Assembly: GCF_013364275.1 (NCBI RefSeq)
Contig: NZ_CP054932.1
Location: forward strand, 4,650,001-4,714,000
DNA: 64,000 bases
Direction of reading: 5' to 3'
Source of the DNA: Actinomadura sp. NAK00032
Lineage (GTDB): Bacteria; Actinomycetota; Actinomycetes; Streptosporangiales; Streptosporangiaceae
Shown: piece by piece, positions 9,167-17,709 of the stretch
Numbering within the stretch: position 1 is the first letter of the stretch
Layout of the letters: every line of letters starts with the position of its first letter
The notes under the pieces: model-generated
Told to the model about the DNA's origin: nothing
The model's input: the letters and a program-made list of their open reading frames with translations, nothing else
Databases searched by the model: none
Made by a program: the position numbers and the translations under genes

Positions 9167-9990
9167 ACGCGCCGACGATCAGGCTCGCGGCGAAGCGCGG
9201 CCACACGCTTATGGCAAGGTGAAGAGCACGCGACACTGCCGAACGCGGACGCAAGAGCCCGCAGGCAACTGGCGCTACCGCCTACACCGTGCGGCTGCTG
9301 ACCGACCTTACGCAGCGACACTCGCTCAAGCACGACCACCGACCCGCTCCACACGGCAAGGACCGCGCCTGCACCAAAAGGATCTCTCCGGCCAAAGAGG
9401 AAAAGCGACCCTGCCTCCTACGCCGCAGCCGAGCGATCAGAACCCGAGCCGCCAACTTCACAGCGATGCTCTGAGGCGAGCGAGAACAACCAGATCTAAC
9501 GTCACCATCACAGATGGCCGCCACCTGAAGAACATTGCGGAAGATAGCATCGCCGGCGTGTGGTGAGGTATAGTGAATTGCGAACTTCGCGTTAAGCGGT
9601 GCTTCTTGAGAAGAGAATATTGAGTATCCTTACGGCGCCATTGGCTTATACGTTCACAGCCCGTCGGCGAGCATGGAGGCAGAAGCTCCACTGGATAGAG
9701 TGTGCTCTAGGTCACTGACATGCCCTGACGAGTCAACTGGCAGGGGGTGGCGAAGCTCCTAGACAAAACTCTGCAGAGTCGCACCTTCTCGCCCATATGT
9801 CTCCGCCTTCCGTCTCCCGCCGCGCCCGTCGGCCCGGCGGCCTCGAAGCCGAGGTTCGCACGGACGTGTTCTTGTGTCGCGCGTGGCCGCCGCGCGCCTC
9901 CCTGACGGTGATCGCTCTCGGCGGCTCCCGAGCCATGATCACCAGGATAAGGGTCATTATCCCGGAGCCTCAACCCCACACCAGTTAAGC
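9167..9990. other. Gene-poor, relatively AT-rich stretch
   Basis: Over 800 bases carry no supportable gene. Base composition drops in places, notably 9480-9720, where runs such as GAGAAGAGAATATTGAG occur, unlike the neighbouring coding DNA. This fits a junction of transferred DNA, a decayed element or a long regulatory region. No tRNA or transposase remnant was recognised. Confidence 0.5.
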
Positions 9991-10025
9991 GTTTCGCGTG
10001 ACGTGTTTATGTTTCGCGCGGCGTG
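9991..10025 (+). repeat. Two tandem 15-bp direct repeats upstream of the coiled-coil gene
   Basis: GTTTCGCGTGACGTG at 9991-10005 is repeated as GTTTCGCGCGGCGTG at 10011-10025, two mismatches apart and with a 20-base period (about two helical turns). The pair ends 28 bases before the chosen start of the coiled-coil gene. That position and phasing suggest an operator or iteron bound by a regulator, possibly the downstream protein itself. Binding is inferred. Confidence 0.6.
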
Positions 10026-10053
10026 CAGCGAAAAGATCCTCTACGGTTGCGGG

Positions 10054-11403
10054 GTGAGCAGCGAGACGAGCAGCCAGAACAGCGCCACCGACGAGCCTGT
10101 GGACACCACCGCCGACGCCACCGCGGTGACCGAGCCGGTGACCGAGCAGCCGACGCCTCCACCGGCGGCAACGGGCGCGACCGTCCCAACGCGCTCGGCG
10201 GCCGGGGGACCGCCTGCACGCGAGGGCGCCCGCGAGGCCGATGCTGGAAGCGGCGCCGCACCCGCCGCTGACGGCGCAGACGACGGAGAAGGCGCGGAGA
10301 CCACAGAAGCCGCAGACGAGGCACCGGCGCCGGCGGCGGGGGAGTGCGCCCTGGCCGGCTGCTCCGAACCGCTGCCGACCCGCGGCCGTGGCCGTCCGCC
10401 CAAGTACTGCAGCAAGGCCCACGCCGACCAGGCCAGCCGGGACCGCCGCGCCGCCGACGCCGCCGCAGTCGACGAACCGCTCCGCCAGGCCGAGGCGCTC
10501 GCCCAGCAGGTGCCCACGGCCATCAGCGCCCTGCAAGACCAGCTGACCGCACTGACGGACTTCCTCACCGCAGCCCAGGACGGAGCACTGTCCCGGGTCC
10601 GGCGCGCCGAGGCCGAGGCGACCGCGGCCGCGCAGGCCGAAGCCGACGCCGAAGCCCGCGCGCTGGCCGCCGACCAGGCACTTGAGACAGCGGTCACCGC
10701 CGCCGAGACCGCCCGCACTGCCCAGCGGGGCGCCGAACAGGCCGCGGCCCGCGACCGCGCCGCCCTGGAGCAGGTCCGCGCCGACGCCGCCGAGATGGTC
10801 GCCGCGCACCAGCAGGCGCGCGACGCCGCCCGCGACGCCAAGGCCGCCGCCGAGACCGCCCGCGACGCCAAGGCCGCCGAACTCCGCGAAACCCGCGACG
10901 CCCACGAGTTGGAACGTCGCCGCATGGAGACCTCCGCCCGCGCCCAGGCCGACCGGATGCATGCCCTTCAAGACGACCTGGCGCACACCACCGCGGCACT
11001 GGCGGCCGCCCGGGAGGCACTGGCGACCGCCCAGGGCGAGACACGCGCCCAGCAGACCAGGGCCGAGGCCGCCGAACAGGCCCGCGACGAGGCGATACGC
11101 CACGGACGCCAGGCCGCCGCCCGCGCCGACGCGGCCGAGAACCGGCAGCAAGACCTGCAGGCCGCCGCTGAGCAGGCCGCCACCGAACAGGCCGCCGCGC
11201 ACAGGGCTCTCGCCTCCTGCCAGGCCCTGTGCGACCGACTCGAAACCGACCTCGCGGCCGCCCGCGCCGACGCCGCAGCCCAACGTGAACGCGCCGTCCG
11301 CGCCGAGGCCTCAGCCAGCCAGGCCAGTAGCAGCCCCGGCCAGCAGAGCGGTCCCGCAGGCAGCGAGCCGACCGGTACCGGCACCCCTCCCGGGACGAAC
11401 TGA
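10054..11403 (+). CDS. Long coiled-coil protein with a Cys/His zinc-ribbon-like motif (449 aa)
   Basis: Residues 1-95 are acidic and low-complexity. A short cluster C98-x4-C103 ... C119-x3-H123, with the basic linker RGRGRPPKYC, looks like a zinc-binding DNA-contact motif. From about residue 150 to 420 the protein is a nearly unbroken Ala/Glu/Arg/Gln heptad coiled coil. This layout resembles KfrA-like and other plasmid or element coiled-coil DNA-binding proteins, which self-assemble and repress their own promoter; no homology was tested. I chose the GTG at 10054 because the frame upstream reads poorly. The tandem repeats just upstream could be its operator. Confidence 0.65.
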   Translation: MSSETSSQNSATDEPVDTTADATAVTEPVTEQPTPPPAATGATVPTRSAAGGPPAREGAREADAGSGAAPAADGADDGEGAETTEAADEAPAPAAGECALAGCSEPLPTRGRGRPPKYCSKAHADQASRDRRAADAAAVDEPLRQAEALAQQVPTAISALQDQLTALTDFLTAAQDGALSRVRRAEAEATAAAQAEADAEARALAADQALETAVTAAETARTAQRGAEQAAARDRAALEQVRADAAEMVAAHQQARDAARDAKAAAETARDAKAAELRETRDAHELERRRMETSARAQADRMHALQDDLAHTTAALAAAREALATAQGETRAQQTRAEAAEQARDEAIRHGRQAAARADAAENRQQDLQAAAEQAATEQAAAHRALASCQALCDRLETDLAAARADAAAQRERAVRAEASASQASSSPGQQSGPAGSEPTGTGTPPGTN

Positions 11404-11581
11404 GGGCCAGGCATACCGGTGCTCGGGGTCGCGGACAGGTGGGCGCACGACGGTACCCCGGAAGACCCGTAGCAGTCCGGGTACGGCGACGAGGATCATC
11501 GTTGGGTCGCCGGGTTGCCCGGAAGGTGTCCCGTGGCGGTGGATCCGAGCCCGTTTTGGACTCCGCTTTCTTTCGGCCGGT

Positions 11582-12148
11582 TCAGCGGGCCAGAGTGAGC
11601 AGGACGCGGCCGAAGGGCCGATCCTCGATGAGGTGACGCTGCGCTTCGGCCGCCTGCTCCAGCGGGAACACGCGGGCGACGGCGGGGTTGATGCGGCCCG
11701 CGTCCAGCCATTCCAGCAGGGTCACGCGGGCGGCGCAGGCGGCGTCCGGCGGGGTCCTGGTGAACGTGTAGCCGTAGGCGGTGGCGTTCTTCCACATCAG
11801 GTCGGTGATGTTCACCGTGCCTTCGGTGCCGCCGATGCCCGGCGCCAGGACGGTACCGCCAGCCTACAGCCCGGCGAGCCGGGTCAGGACGAGGTAGGTG
11901 GTGCTGTATCCGGCACCGGCGAACAGCGCGCGGGCGGCTCGTCGCTCACTCCGTCGGGGACGGGTATTAGCTGGTCGGCATCGGCGATCAGTTGCTCGCG
12001 CCAAGTGCCGTCGGTGCGCCAGCAGAGCCCGCCGCCGGCCACGACGCGCGCCCCCGTCCGCCAGGCCGGTCGCCCCGGGGTCGATGATCCGCCCCACCGC
12101 GCCGCCGCCGGGTATGTGCGGCGGCGGCTGGTGCAGGGAGGAGTCCAT
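11582..12148 (-). pseudogene. Decayed zinc-type alcohol dehydrogenase/quinone oxidoreductase
   Basis: An N-terminal piece reads from 12148 (IPGGGAVGRIIDPGATGLAD, the GroES-like fold), then continues in another frame (LIPVPDGVSDE..., then GYSTTYLVLTRLAG), and later 77 C-terminal residues appear (NATAYGYTFTR ... QAAEAQRHLIEDRPFGRVLL). The central NADPH-binding Rossmann segment is missing and at least one frameshift is present. The gene would have encoded an NADP-dependent medium-chain reductase, about 310 residues when whole. The adjacent Rrf2 regulator, its likely controller, is also broken. Confidence 0.8.
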
Positions 12149-12192
12149 GTGCCCTGCCCTGATGGTGTTGTCGGCCGGCCCCGCTCGGCCGT

Positions 12193-12631
12193 TCAGCCGG
12201 AGCGGGCGGCCAGGGTGTCCCGCAGGACGTCCGCGATCGAGACCCCGGCGAACTCCCGCCGGACGGCCTCCTCCACGTCGGCGTAGACACGGCGCAGCGC
12301 GGGCTGGATGCCCCGGCCGGCGGGGCACGCCTGGTTCGGTTCGCCGTGATGCAGCGCGAACAGCGGCCCGTCGTGCACCGCGCGGAAGACATCGAGCAGC
12401 GCGATGGACTCCGGGGCGCGCGCCAGCGTCCACCCGGCCCCGACGCCATGCCGGACCGTCACCAGCCCCGCCTTCCGCAGATCGGCCAGGCTGCGCCGGA
12501 TCACGACGGGGTTGGTGGCCCACACTCACGGCAATCTGGTCCGAGGTGACCACGTCACGCCCACGGCCGTGCACCAGGGCCATCCAGGTCAGCGCATGGA
12601 CGGCGACCGTCATCCTGCTATTCGCGCTCAT
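12193..12631 (-). pseudogene. Rrf2-family transcriptional regulator with a one-base frameshift
   Basis: The first ~37 residues (MSANSRMTVAVHALTWMALV ... DQIAVSV) read from ATG 12631. The rest (ATNPVVIRRSLADLRKAGLV ... REFAGVSIADVLRDTL) reads in another frame. Removing one C from the CCC at 12519-12521 restores a normal ~145-residue Rrf2 protein. It has a single cysteine in the effector region, so it is not an Fe-S (IscR/NsrR) type and is closer to YwnA-like members. It precedes the broken reductase on the same strand. The shift may be a true mutation or a sequencing error. Confidence 0.8.
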
Positions 12632-12883
12632 GACCCTCACCCCCTGATGCAATAAGCACAGTTACAGCGAAGCTTCGGTCGGCCCTGTTCCCCCGCAGCA
12701 GCGGCGAGCGGCACATGGGCGCACTCGACCCACACGGCAAGAGATGGACACTCCACCAGCTGCGGCGGTGCAGGGCCTGGTCGCCGTCGCCGGCACCGCC
12801 GCCGAACTCCAAGCCCCGCCACGCCCACCTGGCGTCTGCTTCCGCCTCGCCGAACTCAACCGTGCGAAGGCCGTTGCGAACGG

Positions 12884-13267
12884 TCAGCCGGCGAAGGACT
12901 CGGGACCGAGGCGGCCCCAGGCGATGAACGCCGCGAGTGCGAGGTAGAGCAGGTTCAGGGCGGCGAACCGGAACTCGCCGCGGCGGCTGTGGACGATCAT
13001 CGCGCCGGCCATCAGCAGGATCCAGCACAGGGCGGTCACCGGCACCAGGACCGGTGCGACATCGACCACGGCCGGAAGGATCAACCCCACGGCGGCCAGG
13101 ATCTCCAGGGCGCCGAGGGCCTTGACGGAGCCGGCGCCGGCGTTCTGGGTCCATTCCCCGCCGGGGGAGGCGGCCAGCTTCTCCCGGGGTGTGGACGCCT
13201 TGATGATGCCGCCGGCCAGGGCCACGACGGCCAGGAGTCCGGCGCCGATCCACAGTGCGAGGTTCAT
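12884..13267 (-). CDS. DoxX-family membrane protein (127 aa)
   Basis: Four hydrophobic segments (about 4-23, 48-67, 73-92, 103-120) and the pattern ALGALEILAAVGLILP identify a DoxX/DoxD-like integral membrane protein. Members are often linked to redox or thiol stress, but the biochemical role is mostly unknown. I chose the ATG at 13267 with GGAG nine bases upstream rather than the TTG at 13282. It lies 241 bases downstream of the ECF41 sigma factor on the same strand. DoxX genes are common companions of such sigma factors, so it may be a target or part of the same regulon. Confidence 0.85.
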   Translation of the reverse strand: MNLALWIGAGLLAVVALAGGIIKASTPREKLAASPGGEWTQNAGAGSVKALGALEILAAVGLILPAVVDVAPVLVPVTALCWILLMAGAMIVHSRRGEFRFAALNLLYLALAAFIAWGRLGPESFAG

Positions 13268-13508
13268 GAGGGATATCTCCAATGGCGATATTGAGCGCGG
13301 GCGTCGTGACCGTGCTCGGAGTCTGAAAGGGAACGGGATCTCGGTTGCCAGCCCCTGGCCGTGGCCGCATGGCTCCGTCAGGTCGCGTCCGAGATGATCG
13401 AGGGATGGCGTTTTCCGGGCGCGCGTGCGCCGGGCATCGCTCGTGGGTGCGTGCTGCCGCCCGCAGGGCGCTCCGGCGGCTTGCGGATGGCCCGATGGGG
13501 CGGGTGGT

Positions 13509-14435
13509 TCAGGCGTCGCCGGTGGGGTCGGGGTCGGCGCGCACCAGGTCGCCGAGGTTGCCGACCCGGCCGAAGTGCTGCAGCTTGTCGGGGTTGACGA
13601 TGGAATGGATCGTCTGGATGTGGCCGTCGGTGATGTCCAGTGCCATCACTGCGACCAGCAGGCCGCGCGTGTCGAACACCAGGGCGCCCGGCTGGCCGTT
13701 GACCTTGGTGAGGTCGAAGCGCACGCCACCGGCCCGCGCGAGAAGGGGCGCCATCGCCGCCAGGACGCGCGCCACCGGCTGCCGCCCGTTGAGGGGCCGT
13801 CCGAGCGCGGGCACTCTGCCGCCGCCGTCCCCGTGCATCGCCACGTCCTGTGCCAGCAGCTCCTCGAGCGCCGGCAGGTCACCGTGCTCGACGGCGGCGA
13901 AGAAGCGTCCGGCCAGTCGCCGCTGCTGCTGCCGGGTGGCGTGGTAGCGCGGTCGGCGCTCCCGGACGCGCCGCCGGGCGCGGGCGACCAGGTGCCGCGT
14001 GGTGTCCACGTCGGTGCCGATGATCTCGGCGACCTCGGTGTAGGGGTAGTCGAACACCTCGCGCAGCAGGAACGCGGCCCGCTGCTGCGGCGTCAGGGTC
14101 TCCAGCAGCACCAGGACGGCCAGCGACAGCGAGTCGGCGGTCTCGGCGTGCTCGCCCGGTGACGGGTCGGCGGCCAGCGGTTCCGGTAGCCACTCGCCGA
14201 CGTACTGCTCCCGCCGGGCCCGTGCCGAGCGCCACTGGTCGATGGCCAATCGGGTGACCAAGGTGGCGATGTACGCCCGCGGCGAGGCGATCGTTTCGCC
14301 GTCGCGCTGGGTGCGGTGCAGCCGCAGGAACGCCTCCTGCATCACGTCTTCGGCTTCGCCGACGCTGCCGAGCATCTGGTAGGCGATGGCGAAGGCCCGC
14401 GACCGCAGATCGACGTAGGGGTCGGAGGTGGACAT
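13509..14435 (-). CDS. sigJ: ECF41-type RNA polymerase sigma factor (SigJ-like), 308 aa
   Basis: Sigma region 2 (AFAIAYQMLGSVGEAEDVMQ, about 14-33) and region 4 (LTPQQRAAFLLREVFDYPYT ..., about 110-160) are followed by a SnoaL-like C-terminal extension. Both group signatures are visible: WLPEPL in the linker (82-87) and NPDKL near the C-terminus (about 281-285). In ECF41 factors the extension replaces an anti-sigma factor and tunes activity. The upstream NAD-epimerase gene ends 6 bases before this start, so the two form an operon; ECF41 genes are typically paired with a carboxymuconolactone decarboxylase, oxidoreductase or epimerase gene. Confidence 0.93.
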   Translation of the reverse strand: MSTSDPYVDLRSRAFAIAYQMLGSVGEAEDVMQEAFLRLHRTQRDGETIASPRAYIATLVTRLAIDQWRSARARREQYVGEWLPEPLAADPSPGEHAETADSLSLAVLVLLETLTPQQRAAFLLREVFDYPYTEVAEIIGTDVDTTRHLVARARRRVRERRPRYHATRQQQRRLAGRFFAAVEHGDLPALEELLAQDVAMHGDGGGRVPALGRPLNGRQPVARVLAAMAPLLARAGGVRFDLTKVNGQPGALVFDTRGLLVAVMALDITDGHIQTIHSIVNPDKLQHFGRVGNLGDLVRADPDPTGDA

Positions 14436-14441
14436 ATCAGG

Positions 14442-15386
14442 TCAGCTCATCCCGTCGGTGAAACCGGTGCGCCAGCTCGGGTACCGCGGCTCCCAGCCCA
14501 GTTCGCGCTTGGTCTGCTCGGTGGAGATACCGCGGGCCCGCGTCATCATGTCGACCGCGCCCTCGCCGGCCAGCCGGCGGGCGAGCCAGGCCGGCACGCG
14601 GCGCGGCGGTCCGGCGCCGAGCGTCCGGGCCAGGTGGGGCAGCCAGTCGCGCAGCGGTACCGGGTCGTCGTCGGCGACATGGTAGATCCCGGGCCTGCCG
14701 CGTTCCATGGCCGCGACCGTGGCCGAGGCGGCGTCGGCGATGTGCACCAGCGACCACACCCCGCCGCCGTCCCCGACGATCGGGAACCGGCGCTTGCGGA
14801 TCTGCCGGGTCATGACCGCGTCCGGCGCGGCGCTGAGACCGGTCCCGGGCCCATAGAAGGCACCGTAGCGAAGCACGATTCCATCGGCCCAGGTGATGCC
14901 GGTGACCGCGTCCTCCAGATGGCGCAGTGCGGCCACCGACGGGGCGGCGTCCTCGGGGGGATGCGGCTCGATCCGGCCGTTCTCGTCGGCGACCGGCCCG
15001 CCGGTGCGTTCCATCCACATGGCGTTGCTCTGCGCCACGAACGTACGGACGCCGACCGCGCGCGCCGCGGACAGCAGGTGGTCGGTGCCCTCGGTGCGCA
15101 GCCGGTTGGTGGCGGCCGCCATCCGACTCACGTTCCGCATGCTCGTCTCCCCGCCCAGCGCGGTGAGCTGGTGGACGATCACCTCCGGCTCGGCCTTGGC
15201 GACCGCGTCGGCCACCGCGTCGGGGTCGAGCGCGTCGACGACGACCGGCTCCGCACCCAGCGCGTGCAGCATGCCGGTCTTGGCCGGCGAGCGGGTCGTT
15301 CCGACGACCTCGTGCCCGCCCTCCACGAGCTGGGTGACGAGCTGCTTGCCGATCGCGCCGGATGCTCCGGCGATGAGGACTTTCAT
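14442..15386 (-). CDS. NAD-dependent epimerase/dehydratase-family protein (314 aa)
   Basis: An extended short-chain dehydrogenase fold. The N-terminus MKVLIAGASGAIGKQLVTQL has the GxxGxxG dinucleotide motif at residues 7-13. The length matches atypical NAD(P)-binding epimerase-like proteins. It is the upstream gene of the ECF41 sigma factor, 6 bases apart, and fits the oxidoreductase/epimerase partner expected for that group, where the promoter in front of the partner gene is usually the sigma factor's target. I did not find a clear ECF41 promoter upstream. The substrate is unknown. Confidence 0.88.
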   Translation of the reverse strand: MKVLIAGASGAIGKQLVTQLVEGGHEVVGTTRSPAKTGMLHALGAEPVVVDALDPDAVADAVAKAEPEVIVHQLTALGGETSMRNVSRMAAATNRLRTEGTDHLLSAARAVGVRTFVAQSNAMWMERTGGPVADENGRIEPHPPEDAAPSVAALRHLEDAVTGITWADGIVLRYGAFYGPGTGLSAAPDAVMTRQIRKRRFPIVGDGGGVWSLVHIADAASATVAAMERGRPGIYHVADDDPVPLRDWLPHLARTLGAGPPRRVPAWLARRLAGEGAVDMMTRARGISTEQTKRELGWEPRYPSWRTGFTDGMS

Positions 15387-15483
15387 GACGTCTCCGTTCG
15401 TCGCTCATCAACAAGGACGAAACGCCCCCGCGAGACATGAACGGAGGTAACCCAGATCACACATGTGCTGCCCGAGGAGGGCC

Positions 15484-15828
15484 TCAGCCCGCGTTCACTC
15501 GTAACGCAAGGCGCAGCGACTCGCGTTCGGCCTCCTCGACCTGGTCGACGGTCGGGCCCGGCTGGTCCAGTCGCGCCAGAGTCACCTCGGCGCTGGTCGG
15601 CTGGGCATCGACAGGCACCCCCTGCTCCGGCCGCCAGGTGTTGGCGCGCATCAGCGACTTCGGGCAGTGCGGATAGACCTGCTCGACGTGCACCACGATC
15701 GCCGCGCCCGGCGGTCTGCCGACGGGGCCGAGCTGGGTGAGCAGCTCCGGCCGCACCGAGACACAGGCGCGGCCATTGACGCGCAGCGTGGTCGGGAGCT
15801 TGGACACCTCCCGCTCGATCGTCTTCAC
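15484..15828 (-). pseudogene. C-terminal fragment of a pyridoxamine 5'-phosphate oxidase-family protein
   Basis: The 114-residue frame begins mid-fold (ETLRVNGRA-type strand, here TLRVNGRACVSV) and contains the typical late motif VYPHCPKSLMRANTW, equivalent to VYxHCxKAxxRSxLW of PNPOx-like FMN proteins. The N-terminal half expected of a ~200-residue protein is absent; at that point the sequence switches to Tn3-transposase remnant DNA. It is read as a gene truncated by a transposon. A short functional protein is possible but unlikely. Confidence 0.65.
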
Positions 15829-16519
15829 GCTACGTTCCCAGGCTCCTCTCGGATCGTGGTGAACAGGTCGACGCCGGTCACCTCCGCCGCGTCGAACAGC
15901 GCGTCCTCATCCCGGCCGTCGCTGTCCTCCTCGGCGCCCGGTCCGCACTGTGAGCGATCAGCGCGACCATCCGGACCACCGATTCCTTCGATACTCGGTT
16001 GCAGATCAGCGCGGTCTGGGCCTTCTCCGCCTGGCTGATCGCCGAGCCGACGATGCGCCGGATCCGGTCCGGGGCGGGCTGCTCGAGCTTCTCCTCCCAT
16101 AGCTGCGCCAGCAGCGCCTCCCGCACCCGGTCGAGATGCCGCTCCTTGTCGCATACGTTCGCGGCGAGCCACAGCGCCGCCTTGTCCGAGTCGGTCAGCC
16201 CGCACTCGCGGAACCCGAGGTACTCGCGGATCTTCTTGCGGTGTCCCTTGCTCGTCCGGCCGTCCCACTCATACAGGCTCAGGTCCGCCTCGGCGACCTT
16301 CACTAGCCGCGCTACATACCCGACGGCCTGGTCCGGCAACTCGTGCCGGTCCTTGGGGAACCGGCCGTGCAGCGCATGGAAGCGCAGCATCAACGCGAAC
16401 GCTGGCTTGGTCGGCGCCCGCCGATCCGACAACATCGTCAGCTCGTCCCCGACCAATGTGCGCGCCACGGCATCCGGCTCTCTCGCAAGCCGTGGCCACC
16501 CTTCCACCGGCCGCCGCAA
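15825..16519 (-). pseudogene. N-terminal remnant of a Tn3-family transposase (DUF4158 region)
   Basis: The reading frame FALMLRFHALHGRFPKD ... AVGYVARLVKVAEADLSLYEWDG ... IREYLGFRE is the DUF4158 N-terminal domain of Tn3-family transposases. Near 15930 the homology shifts to another frame (ALFDAAEVTGVDLFTTIREE), showing a frameshift, and stops at about 15825. The ~750-residue catalytic DDE part is missing. It abuts the PNPOx fragment, so it probably marks a deletion or rearrangement scar. Confidence 0.75.
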
Positions 16520-16700
16520 ATCCCGGCCAATACTGACCGCACAAGATCCGGCCCGTCAGCCGAACCGCGAAATTCCCTGAACCCCTGCCGACCTGGACTA
16601 ACTCAAACCCCTGTACCCGGCTGCGCCAGTCTTACCGACACCCGGAGCCGCGCGAGCGTGGGCTGCAGAGGACGCCCTTCGGCTGCGATGGCGTAATTTG

Positions 16701-16711
16701 CAAGATTCTTG
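16701..16711. promoter_or_regulatory. 11-bp palindrome upstream of the GlxA-type regulator
   Basis: CAAGATTCTTG is a perfect inverted repeat about one central base, 30 bases before the ATG at 16742. It could be a regulator binding site for the two-gene unit that follows. Its short length means chance is possible. Confidence 0.3.
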
Positions 16712-16741
16712 TCGTTGACGCCATAGCCCGCTGCGACCAGC

Positions 16742-17707
16742 ATGAATGCCGTGCGAGTCGTCATCGTGGTCCACGAAGGTTTCCAGCTTCTCGACATGGC
16801 CGGTCCCGCCGATGTGTTCGCGACAGCGAGCCTGTTCCGTCGTGACGCCTACCAGGTAGAGGTGGCCGCACCCAGCGCAGGCGCGGTCAAGGCGCACGGC
16901 GGTATCACCACGATGGCCGAGCACACGCTCGACTCACTGGGCGGCGAGATCGACACTCTGCTGGTCACGGGCGGCCTGTCGGTCCCGCAAGTACGGCACG
17001 ACGACGCCCTGATCAGGGGCCTGGTACGGCTGGCGGGAAAGGCCAGGAGGGTCGCCTCGGTATGCAACGGGGCCCTGCTGCTCGCGCAGGCGGGCCTGCT
17101 GGACGGCAAGCGCGCGACCACGCACTGGCTGGCCGCCCGGGAGTTGGCCGAGCGGCATCCGGCAGTGCAGGTTGACGCCGATCCGATCTATATCAAGGAA
17201 GGCAACATCTGGACATCAGCCGGAGTGACGGCAGGGATCGACCTGGCGCTGGCCCTGGTGGCGGAGGATCACGGCCATCAGGTGGCCAGGGACGTGGCCC
17301 GCGGTCTTGTGGTCTACCTGCACCGGCCGGGTGGGCAGAGCCAGTTCAGCACACCGATGGAGGTACGGGCCCCTACCCGTGAACCGCTGCGTGATCTGCT
17401 GGCCTACATCGACTCGCACCCGGCCCAGGACCTGAGTGTTCCGGCCCTCGCCAACCGCGCCGGGATGAGCGAGCGGCACTTCTCGCGGGTGTTCACCGAG
17501 CAGAGCGGCTTGTCTCCCGGCCGTTATGTGGAACGTTCACGTGCCGAGGCGGCCAGGAGGCTGCTGGAGGCCACCGATCATTCGCAGGACACCGTCGCCA
17601 GGCTCACCGGTCTGGGTGCTCCGGAGACGTTGTACCGAGTCTTCCGCCGGCACTGGCGGGTCTCACCCGGTGACTACCGTCGCCGGTTCCGTTCGAACGA
17701 AGGCTGA
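16742..17707 (+). CDS. GlxA-family AraC-type transcriptional regulator (321 aa)
   Basis: The N-terminal DJ-1/PfpI-like domain (about 5-185) starts VRVVIVVHEGFQLLDMAGPA and holds the nucleophile-elbow segment ASVCNGALLLAQAGLL. The C-terminal AraC HTH (about 215-315) includes LSVPALANRAGMSERHFSRVF and ends VSPGDYRRRF. Such regulators sense a small molecule and usually control a neighbouring operon. A DJ-1/PfpI gene starts only 2 bases after this stop, so they form one transcript. The length of ~320 is standard. Confidence 0.92.
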   Translation: MNAVRVVIVVHEGFQLLDMAGPADVFATASLFRRDAYQVEVAAPSAGAVKAHGGITTMAEHTLDSLGGEIDTLLVTGGLSVPQVRHDDALIRGLVRLAGKARRVASVCNGALLLAQAGLLDGKRATTHWLAARELAERHPAVQVDADPIYIKEGNIWTSAGVTAGIDLALALVAEDHGHQVARDVARGLVVYLHRPGGQSQFSTPMEVRAPTREPLRDLLAYIDSHPAQDLSVPALANRAGMSERHFSRVFTEQSGLSPGRYVERSRAEAARRLLEATDHSQDTVARLTGLGAPETLYRVFRRHWRVSPGDYRRRFRSNEG

Positions 17708-17709
17708 AA

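Noticed and set aside
9167..9990. Search for a tRNA gene or att site at the compositional break
   Set aside because: No cloverleaf or TTCRANYCY-type arm could be found by eye.
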